Of a DNA stretch of 64,000 nucleotides, positions 13,591 through 23,779 are shown piece after piece; the first letter of the stretch is position 1; the number at the start of each line of letters is the position of its first letter. The DNA is from Kuschelorhynchus macadamiae (lineage: Eukaryota; Arthropoda; Insecta; Coleoptera; Curculionidae). The translations under genes and the position numbers were made by a program. The DNA lies in assembly GCA_030620095.1 (NCBI GenBank), contig JAUTXW010000139.1, positions 884,501-948,500 on the forward strand. The letters are read 5' to 3'. The notes beneath the pieces were generated by a model that had not been told where the DNA came from, searched no databases, and saw nothing but the letters and a program-made list of their open reading frames with translations.

Positions 13591-14035
13591 ATAATAAACA
13601 ATTTGGTTTAATATTTTTTGTCAATAAATGATACATTTATAACAATCGCAGGTGAGTCAAGTAAGTAGTCTTTATCATGTACCTAACAACTCTAAAGGCA
13701 AAATCTATTGTCAAAATTAAGACGGGCTTTGGTTAAAAAACCCAAAATTATGAAATTTGTGGAATTCCTAAATATTTATGAATATTTAAGATATTAAATT
13801 TCAATCAATTTTGTCATCTACCATTTTGCCTTAAAGTAAATAATAGGACTAGTGTACTCGGGACCATATTTCGCATTTTTATGTTCTGTATATACTCTAT
13901 ATGATGCAGTTCTCTATATACTCTATAAAATGCAACATAAATCACGTTTTTAGACAGGTATAAGCTTTTATTAAGAGTGGCTTGTATTCTAAAAATTTTA
14001 TTTTTAGGTACATTTTGTCTTGCCCCTCGAAAGTT
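13591..14035. other. Spacer between two dispersed repeats
   Basis: AT-rich sequence with no recognised gene or structure. Confidence 0.5.
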
Positions 14036-14605
14036 TTTAGAGATCTTTACGTTTTAGGATCCCTTGATGCCGAAAAACATGTTTTTCCCATATCCGTTGG
14101 TCGGTTCATTTATCTTTTTGCGGTATAACTAAAAGCTACTTACCCAATTAACTTTGGTTAACATCAAACACGGAGAAATAAAAGGGAGGCCTAATAAAAT
14201 TATAAAAAAGTCAGTACTAAAAAAAACTTTCTCAATCAACCTTAATTTTTGCATTAAAACTAAATGTAATACAAGGGGAAACAACAAAAATTACTTACTT
14301 CATTTATTGAATTGATTTTAAATTTTGACCAAAAATCAGGAGTGACATAAGGAGAAACTGGTAATATATTGATACGATTCCATTACAACGAAACAAAATG
14401 GCGGTCTATTAAATTTCTCTTCTGTTTAATTAATTGTTTTATTAGGGGAATAAAATATAACATAAATTGTATACAGGTTATTAAACAATTACGTGCTAAA
14501 CCAAACTCAGTAGTTCTTCACTTTTCTTGATAAAAGAAGGATTCATAACGAGGGAAATTTCCAGAAAAGAAAAAGAGAAGTCAATTTCCTTAAATTAAAA
14601 CAACG
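14036..14605 (+). repeat. GATGGCGG dispersed repeat, copy C
   Basis: The head 'GAGATCTTTACGTTTTAGGATCC' and 'CGAAAAACATG' is followed by three diverged subunits and the family tail (GGATTCATAACGAGG near 14555). Confidence 0.6.
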
Positions 14606-15440
14606 TTTTTTTAAGACACTAGTTTGGATGAATACCGCTCGCATCAGAACAATACTTATATTTGTGTATCTGCTTGTGACGTTACGAACCACTTACGTAA
14701 CAGCTTCCAATGTTATTTGCTGGTATTGTACAATATTTAAGCGTTACTTGCCTCTTATACCACATTGTAAGCTCTCTGATATCCTCAGTAACCAAAATCA
14801 AAATTATAAGAAATATACTACAGCATAGACATAATATGTACACCAATAAAGCAATAAATATATAAATCAAAATAAAAAATACGAAAAATAATATCACCGG
14901 AACCAATATTTTTTTCTATTATTTTATTTAACGTGAAATTTAAAATCTATAACTTATTTTCTGTGTGTTAATTATGATATTAACCTTTTGGTATTGACAC
15001 TACTCATTTCCAAAGATATAACTAGTGGACAGTTGAAAAAAAACTATGCCACCATTAATGCATGGTAGATTATCAGATAAGGATTTAATAGTTACTTGCA
15101 ATAGCCGAGATTAAATGTCTTATGAAATGAGTCTTTTATACTATTTTTTTCTATTTTGTGCACTATATTTAAAAAAACATACGAAAGAAAAATTTCCAAA
15201 TTTCTTCCCGCAAGGTTAGGAACTATATTTTTTCTACGAGCACACTAAAGGCATACGAAAAAGATACTCTAAATAAAATGCGAGTGTATAGAAGGCGAAA
15301 TTAAACATTTATTAATCAGTATTTATAATGAATAATGTTATGAAAACCACTATTCTTAACTATTTTAATCAAAATGTTACTTGTAATAATTATGTATATT
15401 AAAAGCAAAATTTTTTCATAATGATATGTTTTATATTTAA
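14606..15440. other. Spacer left of piggyBac; probably former Crypton 3' flank
   Basis: No gene is recognised. Because piggyBac inserted at TTAA, the bases just left of 15441 should be continuous with those right of 17817, where an antisense Crypton lies. This flank would therefore be the original downstream sequence of that Crypton. Confidence 0.4.
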
Positions 15441-15476
15441 CCCTCCAATAGTCGCGCCCCGGTCTCTCAGACCGGG
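15441..15476 (+). repeat. piggyBac left terminal repeat plus internal palindrome
   Basis: The 17 bp terminal repeat at 15441-15457 abuts an 8 bp-armed palindrome (CCCGGTCT, CTC spacer, AGACCGGG) at 15458-15476. These would be the transposase binding sites. Confidence 0.9.
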
Positions 15477-15818
15477 CTATCGAAAAAAGTTGGTATATTT
15501 CTTACTAGATGGTGCCTGTGTCTAGCGTAATAAGTATCTGCTTGTAACGGGCTGCTGGATAATTAGTATCAATTTGTGCATGGCAGGAAGCACATGTCAC
15601 AATGTATCGTCTCTAACGGTGTATGAGACCAGCGCGAACAAACTAGCACCCGGTGTTCCAGACTGTCGCGACTAATCTTGATTGAAAATTTCCATAGAAC
15701 TTTGTACGTAATACTTAGTTTTACTTAGTAAATCAAATTTTTATCCTTTTTTTGTTCACTTTCTTAGAACATGTGGTCATATTAAAAAGATCAGGAAGGT
15801 TTACAGAAACTATGGATA

Positions 15819-17520
15819 TTGGAAACGCAAAAAGAATGGCAGCAACAAAGTACAAATATGTCTGTATCTTGTGTAGGGCCAAACGCAGACGACGAGTCTG
15901 ATAATGAAGAAGATCATGTAGACCGTCAAAATGATAATAGTGAAAGCGAGGAAACGCTTATTATTTATAAGTATTATTTTTTATTTTTATTTATGCATTT
16001 TTTAGTTAAAGATAAAACCACACTTTGGCGAGAACATGCCCCACCACCAAAATCAGTAAACACAAGAAAAGAAAATATTATTAAAAAGCTTCTCGGACCG
16101 TCACAATTAACCAAGAACTTAAAAGATATTACTCAAATATAGGAGTGCTTTTTCAATGATAAGATCATAACCAATATTGTGCTTTATAGAAAATTGTACA
16201 TAGAGTCAATTAGAGAAAGTTTCACTCGCTGCAGGGATGCAAATCCTACTAACGTACTTGAAATCAAAGCACTGATAGGACTTCTTTATATGGGCGGCAT
16301 TTGTGAAGCAAAAACACCGAAGATCTTTGGCAAACTAATGGTTATGGAGTAGAAATATTTCATCTTACAATGTCGGTTCAAAGATTTCGATTTTTACTTA
16401 GATGCATTCGATTTGACGAAAAGGCCACACGTGAAATCCGTCGAGAAACTGATAAGCTAGCGGCCATTCGTAACTTGTTTGATACTTTTGTTCGAAATTG
16501 TGAGACTGGTTATATAATGTCCGAGTTTGTTACAATTGACGAAATGCTCCCTGGTTTTCGAGGTAAATACAATTTTAGAATGTACATACCGTCAAAACCA
16601 AACAAATACGGCATTAAAATGTTTGCATTATCCGACGCAAAAATGTTGCATACTAGTAAGCTAGACGTTTATGTAGGGAAACAACCTGATGGTCCCTATA
16701 ATGTGTCAAACTCTCCATCAGATTTAGTATACAGGCTATGCGAAAAGATAAAAAATTCCGGTAGAAACCTGACCACAGATAACTGGTTCACGTCTGCCCC
16801 CCTTGCCAACAGGCTTTTGCATGAATATAAACTTACTATCCTCGGTACAATCAGGAAAAACAAGAGTGAGCTTCCTCTGGAATTCACCAAACCAAGTCTA
16901 CGTCCAGAATGTACATCAATGTTTGGATTCGGCGACACATGCATCTTGATATCGTATATCCCTAAACCTGAAAAAAATATACTATTATCAACATTATATC
17001 GTTTCGATGAAATCGATGAAAGCAGTAGAGAACAAAAAAAGCCCGTTATTATCATGGACTACAATGCTACCAAAGGGGGGTGTTGATATAGTTGATAGAC
17101 TATGCATATTACGATGTTACCAGGAACACAAGAAGGTGGCCTATGATTCTTTTTTATACAATGTTGAATATTACGGGTATAAATTCCCAAGTAATATACA
17201 TTGCAAATAATCCGGGCTCATCACAACTTCGTCGAAATTTGTTACGAGACTTAGCAAATGGTTTGATTAGACCACATCTGGAAGTCCGAGCATAGATATC
17301 TTGTCTTCCAACCAACATAAAGTTAAGACTAACAGAAATTTGTGGAATAAGACAAGAAGACTCACAACAAAATCCAGTAGATGGGAGATGTGCTTACTGC
17401 AATTGGAAAAAAAATCGTAAAACTAGGTTTTGCTGCTTTCGATATAATACGTTCATGTGTTTGGAACACATTACAGCTGTATGCAGATCATGTAAGGAAA
17501 TTAACTTTCCAAATATTTAA
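15819..17520 (+). pseudogene. piggyBac transposase pseudogene
   Basis: A DDD-type piggyBac transposase cuts and joins at TTAA in the nucleus. The N-terminus is acidic (Asp/Glu-rich, about residues 25-50). DKTTLWREHAPPP is the family's 'KDKTT.W..H.P' start of the core. The SVQRFRFLLRCIRFD block follows. The first catalytic Asp is in TIDEML (codon 16538-16540), the second in TTDNWFTS (16778-16780), and the third in VDIVD (17085-17087). The C-terminal Cys-rich finger is present as RCAYCNW to AVCRSC (about 17388-17502). Lesions seen are an in-frame TAG at 16140 where the family has Trp; a frame change near 16308 beside an A run; one extra G in the six-G run at 17075-17080; a frame change near 17105 best explained by a 2 bp loss; and an in-frame TAG at about 17293. 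A T-rich stretch at 15967-16005 looks like an insertion in the N-terminal part. All three Asp codons survive. Confidence 0.93.
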
Positions 17521-17757
17521 TCAGTTTCTTTTTGTTTATACAAAATAGGTCTATAAATAATTAAACTATTATATTACTTTAACTTATAAGTACGTGTTGT
17601 TCAAAGTTTTGGTTTATAAATATAGTTTGCTTTTTTTTATTATGTCACAATACAAAATGTTATAAAAAAAAATGCAGGTGTTTTAATTTTTCCTATAAAA
17701 AGTCTTTTGTGTGAAGATATTTTAAGCAAAAGTTAAAAATTTCCTTAAATAAAAGTG

Positions 17758-17817
17758 CCGGTCTGAGAGACCGGGGTGACCAAATTAAGTCATGAAAATA
17801 GCGCGATTATTCCCGGG
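17758..17817 (-). repeat. piggyBac right terminal repeat plus internal palindrome
   Basis: The palindrome CCGGTCTGAGAGACCGG lies at 17758-17774. A spacer of about 24 bp separates it from the 17 bp terminal repeat at 17801-17817. Confidence 0.9.
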
Positions 17818-17821
17818 TTAA

Positions 17822-18775
17822 GGTTGAAGTAAATCCAAACAAACTCAAACAGTTTTGAGCAGGACGGTTGAACAGATACAGCAGAACTGGTGTCGTTGGA
17901 AGTAGTAGCTGTAGGCTGCAGACATTGTGCCGACTCGTGTGAAAGTATGGTATTACTTTTGGAAATATTATCTTTTAAAATTTTATTAGGAAATTTTAAT
18001 TTATATGCCACTCATTCCTCTATATAACTTTCCACAACCGAGGAGATTTCCATCCTCCATGCCGTTTTAGATCTATAATTCGTTAATAAAGTTGCCGAGG
18101 TTCTTCTAAAACAATGGCCGATAACCTCTGCAGTAAATCTCTAAGGAATCCGGCTATATCGGAGGGAATTTTTCCTATTTTATTTATTGCTATGCATTAA
18201 ACTTTACATTTACTATTTTGATTGATTTCGAAAAATATTCGACGGCTAGTGTTTGATGGACGCAATTCTATATATTTTCTGTAGTAGTAAATGTAAATTT
18301 CACCGGAAATAACAAACATTTGTCTTACATGTGTCTTTGTGTCTGGTATTTAAGCACTAAGATGTCTTTCTTATCTTCGATATCATTCACAGTTAAATTT
18401 GCTACTTCTTGGCAAGCTCCAACAATGCCAAAAAGAGCCACAATTTTATAAAGTAAATATACGGAGCTCTGGATAAAAATTTGGCAATATCTTCCTTCGT
18501 CATCGTTTTAGATTTTTTAGATTTAAAACCTACATTTTTTTGTTTGATAAAGGCAATTACCTATAAAATTTGCTAATGTCCACATTTCTTTTCAGATTTA
18601 TCTCGTTTTCAGCATAGAATATTTGAATCATTTTGTAGACGGCTTCAACTTTTTAGAAATGTGGGCAAAGAATGCTAAATAAACCTTTTCTTTTTCTCAT
18701 GTATTTACATTTTTCTTGTAACACCAATCGTTAAAAAGCGAATATTCTTGTTCGTATCTAAGAATGGAATTTTTT
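17822..18775 (-). pseudogene. Crypton tyrosine recombinase pseudogene (copy A)
   Basis: The minus strand encodes, in order but across frame breaks, the hallmarks of an insect Crypton-type tyrosine recombinase. YEQEYSLFNDWC is followed by FAHISKKLKPST and FKYSMLK, which is the N-terminal core-binding part ('YE..Y..F..W', 'KPSTLWS.YSMLK'). Then come TMTKEDIAKFLSRAP, GIVGACQEVANLTVNDIED (the 'GACR..EL..MTVDDIED' region carrying the first catalytic Arg, apparently replaced here), IPDTKTHVRQMFVI, YYRKYIELRPSNTSRRIFF, LKRHGGWKS with the catalytic His/Trp box, and VVESYIEE with the nucleophilic Tyr (codon 18024-18026). Cryptons circularise and integrate DNA by strand exchange. The copy has several stops, including TGA where the family has Trp in 'STKWFKYS', a frameshift after the HGGW box and a short 5' frame break. 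piggyBac sits at its downstream end. Confidence 0.85.
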
Positions 18776-19542
18776 CCTTACAATTTTACTTTTGTTTAAA
18801 GTAGCTACATTAGCAGAATGTAAAATATCTTGCTGAATTTCGTGTTCTATATTTATGTTATTATTTAACACTTTGAAATTATTTGTGATAGTCAATAAAA
18901 ACCTACCATCATAAAAAGCAAAGGTAACTTGGTGAATTAACAATACAATTATTTGACGTCACAGTGATTATTTCACCTTTGCTAAGGGGGAAGAGCCATT
19001 TCCCACACACTCGTAGAAAAAAATTGTTTTAACACTAATGTTGAAAAACTGAGTTATTGCTTTGATGGTAAATAAACTAAGTTCAAAGTGGGCTTTGCTT
19101 CTTTTTAATTTCTTGACTTAGTATCTTTGAAATACTATAGTAAAGTAGTTTGTAGTAGTTCTTTTTTTGTCAGTTTCAGTGATCGTAGGAAAACCAAATA
19201 AAAATGTCAGATGCACTTCAATTATAAAATAAAGTTCTACTAAGATAAAATTGTGTCCGAATATTCAAATGTGATTTAAGGTACTCTAAAATCATTATAA
19301 AAAATAAGATCATTCAGTCACTCAATAATGTTAATGTTTTTTTATCCAACAGCAACTAGTTTTACTGTCACTATTAATATGCATACATACAGATAAAGTC
19401 AAAAATAAGACACGCCTGAGTCATGACACATTCCTCAAGACTCACGCGTCATAATACTCGTCTCATAACTCACGCTTTTCATTTTAGAAAAGTTGAAGCT
19501 TTATTTATAAAAAAAACTTATTTATTTAAATTAACATTACCT
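18776..19542. other. Spacer between two Crypton remnants
   Basis: No gene is recognised. The segment near 19360-19490 has several TGAGTCATGA and CTCACGCGTCAT-like words in both orientations and may be transposon 3' flank. Confidence 0.4.
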
Positions 19543-19925
19543 TTAAATAGAGTAAAATGCAGTTTGAGGATTAAGAAACATTAAAACCTTGTAAGCTTCC
19601 AGTACTTGAACTAGGCTTGTTATTACATCAGCAAGTTTTGGAACACTTGCAGCACTTGCAGAATTTTTTTCCAATCTAAACCTTATTATTAATGGAACCT
19701 TCTGCATATCCCTCCGCCACCGTTGCGGACTATCTATGTTAATGTTATGACATTTGCCCCAGCATTTGCCAATAACGTAGTAGATGGTATTTTCACACAA
19801 TGGTCAGTGTCTTCAAACATCTTGAACTCCTTATTGTAAATGTCACACGATTTTTCCGGTAAAATTTGTAATGTAGCTGCCTCTACCTCGTTAATACTTT
19901 CTTGAGGAATTTCTTTCTAATCCAT
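19543..19925 (-). pseudogene. Internally deleted Crypton recombinase (copy B)
   Basis: The minus strand starts with ATG at 19923-19925 and reads EIPQESINEVEAATLQILP and then EKSCDIYNKEFKMFED, the usual N-terminal opening of Crypton recombinases. It then jumps straight to STTLLANAGANVITL and, in a shifted frame, SATVAEGYAEGSINNKV, the end of the catalytic domain with the nucleophilic Tyr. The 250 or so residues between (core-binding domain, first Arg) are missing. An in-frame TAG follows the second codon, and the 'KRHGGW' box is broken. Both an N-terminus and a C-terminus are present here and in copy A, so these are two insertions rather than one split gene. The product could not catalyse recombination. 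Confidence 0.8.
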
Positions 19926-20122
19926 TTTTGATAAAAACTGGTTTCCCGTGTTAAAAAATCACTATCTTTTTATTAGAAAATTAGGAAATAACTAGATGTC
20001 TTAATGTCATTGCTATTTATTATCACAGGCCACAAGTTGCGTAGTAACATAAAATAAGCATCTTGACAAATTGTGAAATCGCAACAATGACAAACGTCAA
20101 AATAATTAATGTTTAAACTGGT

Positions 20123-20257
20123 TGTTATACCTTATACCTTCTATAAATACCTTAAGTTACCTTATCTGTATGTCTTAGTCAATGTCACTTTATGTTTTTA
20201 ATGTCACGTTAATTCTTGCTTATTAAAGCTTATTTTCCAAAAGTTGTTATTATTAGA
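20123..20257 (+). repeat. 5' LTR, 135 bp
   Basis: It starts TGTTATACC and ends TTATTAGA where the 3' copy has TTATTACA. It carries an extra 8 bp copy of TATACCTT relative to the 3' LTR. A TATAAA box lies at 20142-20147 and an ATTAAA poly(A) signal at 20222-20227. Confidence 0.93.
20142..20147 (+). promoter_or_regulatory. TATA box of the Gypsy LTR
   Basis: TATAAA inside the LTR, with the same motif at 23743-23748 in the 3' LTR. Usual spacing would place the start of transcription at about 20170-20178, near GTCTTAGTCAATG. Confidence 0.55.
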
Positions 20258-20274
20258 ATTTAATAAGCAAGAAT
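20212..20274 (+). other. 16 bp stem joining LTR to primer-site position
   Basis: ATTCTTGCTTATTAAA at 20212-20227 inside the LTR is the exact reverse complement of TTTAATAAGCAAGAAT at 20259-20274. The second arm begins two bases after the LTR end, where a primer-binding site should be. The loop is 31 nt. The first arm also holds the ATTAAA poly(A) signal and the second arm runs into the gag ATG. In the Tf1 group of Ty3/Gypsy elements, LTR-encoded RNA folds back on the primer site and primes reverse transcription. The arrangement here suggests, but does not prove, the same. Confidence 0.6.
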
Positions 20275-21370
20275 GGATAAACTTTTGAGACCTGAAAGAT
20301 TTGAGACCGATCCGAAATCCTCTAGAGCTGCCCAAGAATGGACCCACTGGAAAGCCACTTTTGAAAACTTTGAGTGTACCAAATATTCTGATGCTATAAA
20401 AATCCTCGATTCGATATTTATCAAGACCAAGAATGAAATATTTGCCAGGTACCATCTGACAACTAGGAAGCAACAACCAGGTGAAAGTGTTGATCAGTAT
20501 TTACAAGCTTTAAGACAACTAAGTAAAGACTGCAAATTTAAAAGGGTAACCGCAAAAGAAAATCGAAATGACTATTTTAGAGATTCCTTTATCAGCGGCT
20601 TGAGTTCTATTCAGATTCGACAACGCCTGTTAGAAAACCATACTCTGAAACTACAAGATGCTGAAAGCCAAGCTCGGTCGCTAGAATCTGCGCAGAGACA
20701 TTCAGACGCTTACATTCAGTCCTCAAGTTCTGTTAATTCTGTTCCTTCAAAAAGCAAATCTAGAATACATGAAGATCTTCAAGATCAAATCTCATCGGCT
20801 GCTACAAAAATGTATAAATGTTATTTTTGTGGAAGTAATAAACGTCATTTACGAAGTTTATGTCCTGCCAAAGATGTTGCGTGTAATGACTCTGGGAAAC
20901 GAGGACACTTTTCAAAGGTATGTCAAAGTAAAACGAAAGCTAAATTTTTTTCAGCTCAATTTTACCTGCTTCTAAACTTCTCGCTGCAGCCCCAGAAAAC
21001 TAACTGTCTTATTAAAATCAGAATAAACAATATTCTTGCAGACGCTCTAGTGGTCACAGAAACATATGTGAACAAAACTTTCCTATCTTCTGCTCGTATA
21101 CCTGTATTTCCAAGTTCTGGTTACATTTTAATGGCTCCGACATCCCTACAATCTTCAATATCTGGGCACTGCATTGTCGATTTGGAAGTACTAAATCATA
21201 ACTATAAAAAGTTAAAGTTATCAGTTCTTCAAGACTTGTGTGCAGATCTAATAATCGGTCATGATGTACTCAAGCAAAGCAGAATTCCTTTCTCAATGTT
21301 ACTTTTGGAGGCTCAAAGCCGCCTTTACTGGTACAACAGTCTTCAAAGATTTGTAGTTTGGCTTCTTTAA
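20273..21370 (+). CDS. gag: Gag-protease frame of the Gypsy element (defective)
   Basis: An open frame of 365 codons encodes the capsid/nucleocapsid precursor that packages element RNA, followed by protease. MDKLLRPERF to WKATFENF is the conserved N-terminus. The next 25-30 residues usual in the family are missing and the frame resumes at CTKYSDAIKIL. KTKNEIFARYHL, RQLSKDCKF and IRQRLLENHTL follow. The zinc-finger region (residues about 183-215) has one intact CYFCG..H....C knuckle. In the second (CNDSGKRGHFSKVC) the second Cys is Ser. In the protease, the Asp-Ser/Thr-Gly active site is replaced by Val-Thr-Glu around residues 258-262, although the downstream LIIGHDVL motif is kept. The start ATG sits 15 bases after the LTR. 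The frame overlaps the pol frame, so the protein is probably non-functional. Confidence 0.87.
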   Translation: MDKLLRPERFETDPKSSRAAQEWTHWKATFENFECTKYSDAIKILDSIFIKTKNEIFARYHLTTRKQQPGESVDQYLQALRQLSKDCKFKRVTAKENRNDYFRDSFISGLSSIQIRQRLLENHTLKLQDAESQARSLESAQRHSDAYIQSSSSVNSVPSKSKSRIHEDLQDQISSAATKMYKCYFCGSNKRHLRSLCPAKDVACNDSGKRGHFSKVCQSKTKAKFFSAQFYLLLNFSLQPQKTNCLIKIRINNILADALVVTETYVNKTFLSSARIPVFPSSGYILMAPTSLQSSISGHCIVDLEVLNHNYKKLKLSVLQDLCADLIIGHDVLKQSRIPFSMLLLEAQSRLYWYNSLQRFVVWLL

Positions 21371-22680
21371 AAATCGAACCGCCTGCCTTGTTTTCAAATT
21401 TGTCAGCTGATTGTCGACCTATAGCTACCAAAACTCGGAGATTTACCACTGCAGATGCGAAATTTATTTCCAATGAAATAAAAAATCTACTTTCTAATGG
21501 AATTATAGAAGAGAGTGCTCAAGTTCTAATAACTAAAAATGAAAATCATAAGAAAAGAATGATGGTGGACTACTCTCAAACGATAAATAGATTTACTTAT
21601 CTTGACGCCTATCCACTACCGAATATCGAGGACATCGTCCGTGCTGTAGCAAAATTTGAAGTTTTCAGAACAATAGATCTTTAAAGTGCTTATCATCAAG
21701 TACCAATGCGTCAAGATGAAAAACAGTATACAGGGTTTGAAGCAGACGGAAAACTGTACCAATTCTGCCGAATTCCGTTTGGTGTTACAAACGGGGTAGC
21801 AAGTTCTCAACGCGTTATGAATAACATGATTAAATCTGAGAAACTTCAAGGAGTATATGCGTATTTAGATGATATAACGATTTGTAGAGGAAATCGAAGA
21901 GAGCATACGAAAATCTTCAAAAATGTCTGTCTGTTATAAACAAATATAACTTTACTATTAATAAAAATAAAAGCGCATACTCTTTAAAAGCAATAAAACT
22001 TCTTGGTTATCTAATAGAAAACAAAACTCTAAAACCTGATCCAACCAGACTTGAACCATTGATGAAACTCTCACCGCCAAAAAATTATCAATCTTTAAAA
22101 AGAGCTATTGGGATGTTTGCCCACTATTTAAAACGAATTCCTCGCTTTTCCAAAAAGATTCACGGACTAGTTTCCTGCAAGACGTTTCCGTTGCCTAGTC
22201 TAGTGGCAAAAGATTTTGAGGAGCTAAAACATTGATATTTAGATATTGCCAAGTCCGCTATTACTTCGATAGAAGACGGAATTCCATTAGTTGTTGAGAC
22301 ATTCCATTAGTTGTTGACAAGTCAAACAGGTCGACCTATAGCATTTTTCTCCAGAACTTGCGAAAAGTGAACGAAGTCATTCATCAGTGGAAAAAGAGGC
22401 ATACTCCATTGTCGAAGCACTGAAGAAGTGGCGTCATTTCCTAATTGGTCGTCATGTTCACCTGACAAAGATCAAAAATCTGTATCATTTATGTTTAATA
22501 CACGACATAGCAGCAAAATTAAAAACGAGAAGATCCTCAGATGGCGTCTTGAGCTCTCCTGTTACAGTTATGCCATAATATATAGGCCTGGAACTGACAA
22601 CGTTATAGCAAATACTTTTTCTCGAGTTTGTGGTTCTAACAGAAATAAAACTTTATTCGATTTGCATCAACTTTATGTCA
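21358..22680 (+). pseudogene. pol: Reverse transcriptase-RNase H of the Gypsy element
   Basis: The reverse transcriptase begins with RRFTTADAKFISNEIKNLL and GIIEESAQVLITKN, where the usual 'SPWR' before AQV is deleted. MMVDYSQTINRFTYLDAYPLP and FRTIDL follow, then a TAA stop at 21682 where the family has a Lys or Arg before 'SAYHQVP'. The frame resumes with RIPFGVTNGV and the catalytic YLDD (21862-21873). A frameshift near 21930 leads to YSLKAIKLLGYLIENK and the connection region. RNase H is partial: GRPIAFFSRT, EKEAYSIVEALKKWRHFL, DQKSVSFMF and KILRWRLELSCYSYAIIYRPG are present in alternating frames. The segment that should hold the first RNase H Asp is replaced by a short tandem duplication (ATTCCATTAGTTGTTGA twice, about 22282-22317). 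Confidence 0.9.
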
Positions 22681-23779
22681 TTCTGGGATCACAAGAATGG
22701 TTCACTGGGTAAGATCCCGAAACATGCCCTATTCAGTTGAAGACGTACGGACCATAACGGCATCTTGTCCTATTTGTGCAGAACTCAAACCTCATTTTAT
22801 CAGAAATACTGGGACTATTATCAAGGCTACTTCACCTTTTGAAAGAATAAGTACGGATTTTAAGGACCCACTTCCTTCTACATCGAGAAATAAGTATATT
22901 CTTACTATTATTGATGAATATTCTCGTTTTCCATTTACTTATCCATGCCCAGATATGATGTCGAACATTGTAATAAAATGTCTTGAAAACTTGTTTTGTC
23001 TATTTGGAATGCCTCGCTACATTCATTCAGACCAAGGATCATTATTTATGTCAAGCGAACTAAAATCATATCTACATTCCAAAGGCATAGCAACTAGCAG
23101 ATCAACGCCATATAATCCTCAAGGAAATGGTCAAACCGAACGTTATAATGGATTTATTTGGAAAACTGTTACTTAAGCCTTGCGATAAAGAAATTTTAAC
23201 ATTCAGCAATGGGAAGAAGTATTAGGTGATGCTCTTCATTCAATTAGATCTCTTCTTTGCACCGCTACTAACTGTACTCCACATGAAAGAATGTTTAATC
23301 ATGCTAGGAAGTCTACTAATGGCACAGCTTTGCCTTCTTGGCTCACAGAATCAGGAAAAGTTTTTATGAAGAAGCATGTACGAAGCACAAAATATGACTC
23401 ATTAGTTGAAGAAGTAGACATAATCGAGGCGAATCCAGTATATACACTTGTTCGTCATGCAGATGGTCGAGAGTCAACTGTTTCGTTAAAACATCTGGCG
23501 CCGCCAGGAGAGAAGTCTCTTTTAGAATCTCAACATATTCTAGAAAATCAAATCCCTCTAAATAACTTACTAGAATTAGAAGAAACGCAAACTTCTTCAG
23601 ATCGTCAGTCTACCAAAAATGTTGCTCCACATCAAGAAAAACCAAATGAAGAAAGTCAACACACAGATGAAACTGTATGTTCAGAGAGAAGAAATTCGTC
23701 AAGTCCAACAATAACAGTGCAAGAACAGCCTTGTATACCTTCTATAAATACCTTAAGTTACCTTATCTGTATATCTTAG
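22660..23779 (+). pseudogene. pol: Integrase of the Gypsy element
   Basis: The integrase would insert the cDNA into chromosomes. The N-terminal zinc-binding region is frame-broken at about 22672. MVHWVRSRNMPYSVEDV and CPICAELKPHF carry its C-terminal part. The DD35E core shows Asp in RISTDFKDPLP (codon 22856-22858), Asp in YIHSDQGSLF (23030-23032) and Glu in GNGQTERYNG (23138-23140), with 35 residues between the last two. A TAA at 23174 and a TAA about 15 bases on interrupt it. The reading then continues with SIRSLLCTATNCTPHER and LPSWLTESGKVF. The C-terminal module LVEEVDIIEANPVYTLVRH with GRESTVSLKHLAP resembles the GPY/F chromatin-interaction region. The frame ends inside the 3' LTR. No good polypurine tract precedes that LTR; the nearest purine run is near 23682. 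Confidence 0.92.

Larger units (their letters stand above)
15441..17817 (+). mobile_element. piggyBac-like DNA transposon, full length, disabled
   Basis: The element is bounded by the piggyBac target TTAA at 15437-15440 and 17818-17821. Its ends are imperfect inverted repeats, CCCTCCAATAGTCGCGC on the left and CCCGGGAATAATCGCGC on the minus strand at the right (13 of 17 identical). Just inside lie copies of a GC-rich palindrome, CCGGTCTCTCAGACCGG on the left and CCGGTCTGAGAGACCGG on the right. They sit directly against the left end repeat but about 24 bp in from the right end repeat. This asymmetry is like that of the classical piggyBac element. At 2377 bp the size is usual for the family. 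One plus-strand transposase gene fills it, with two stops and three frameshifts, so this copy could move only if supplied in trans. Confidence 0.95.

Noticed and set aside
15969..16005. GT...AG bounded T-rich stretch in the piggyBac N-terminal part as an intron
   Set aside because: At about 37 bp it is too short for a normal animal intron; an insertion or slippage is more likely.
16696..17055. 119-codon antisense frame inside piggyBac
   Set aside because: Shadow of the transposase gene on the other strand.
20204..20476. 90-codon antisense frame across the 5' LTR and gag
   Set aside because: Shadow of gag; the plus frame has the recognised domain.
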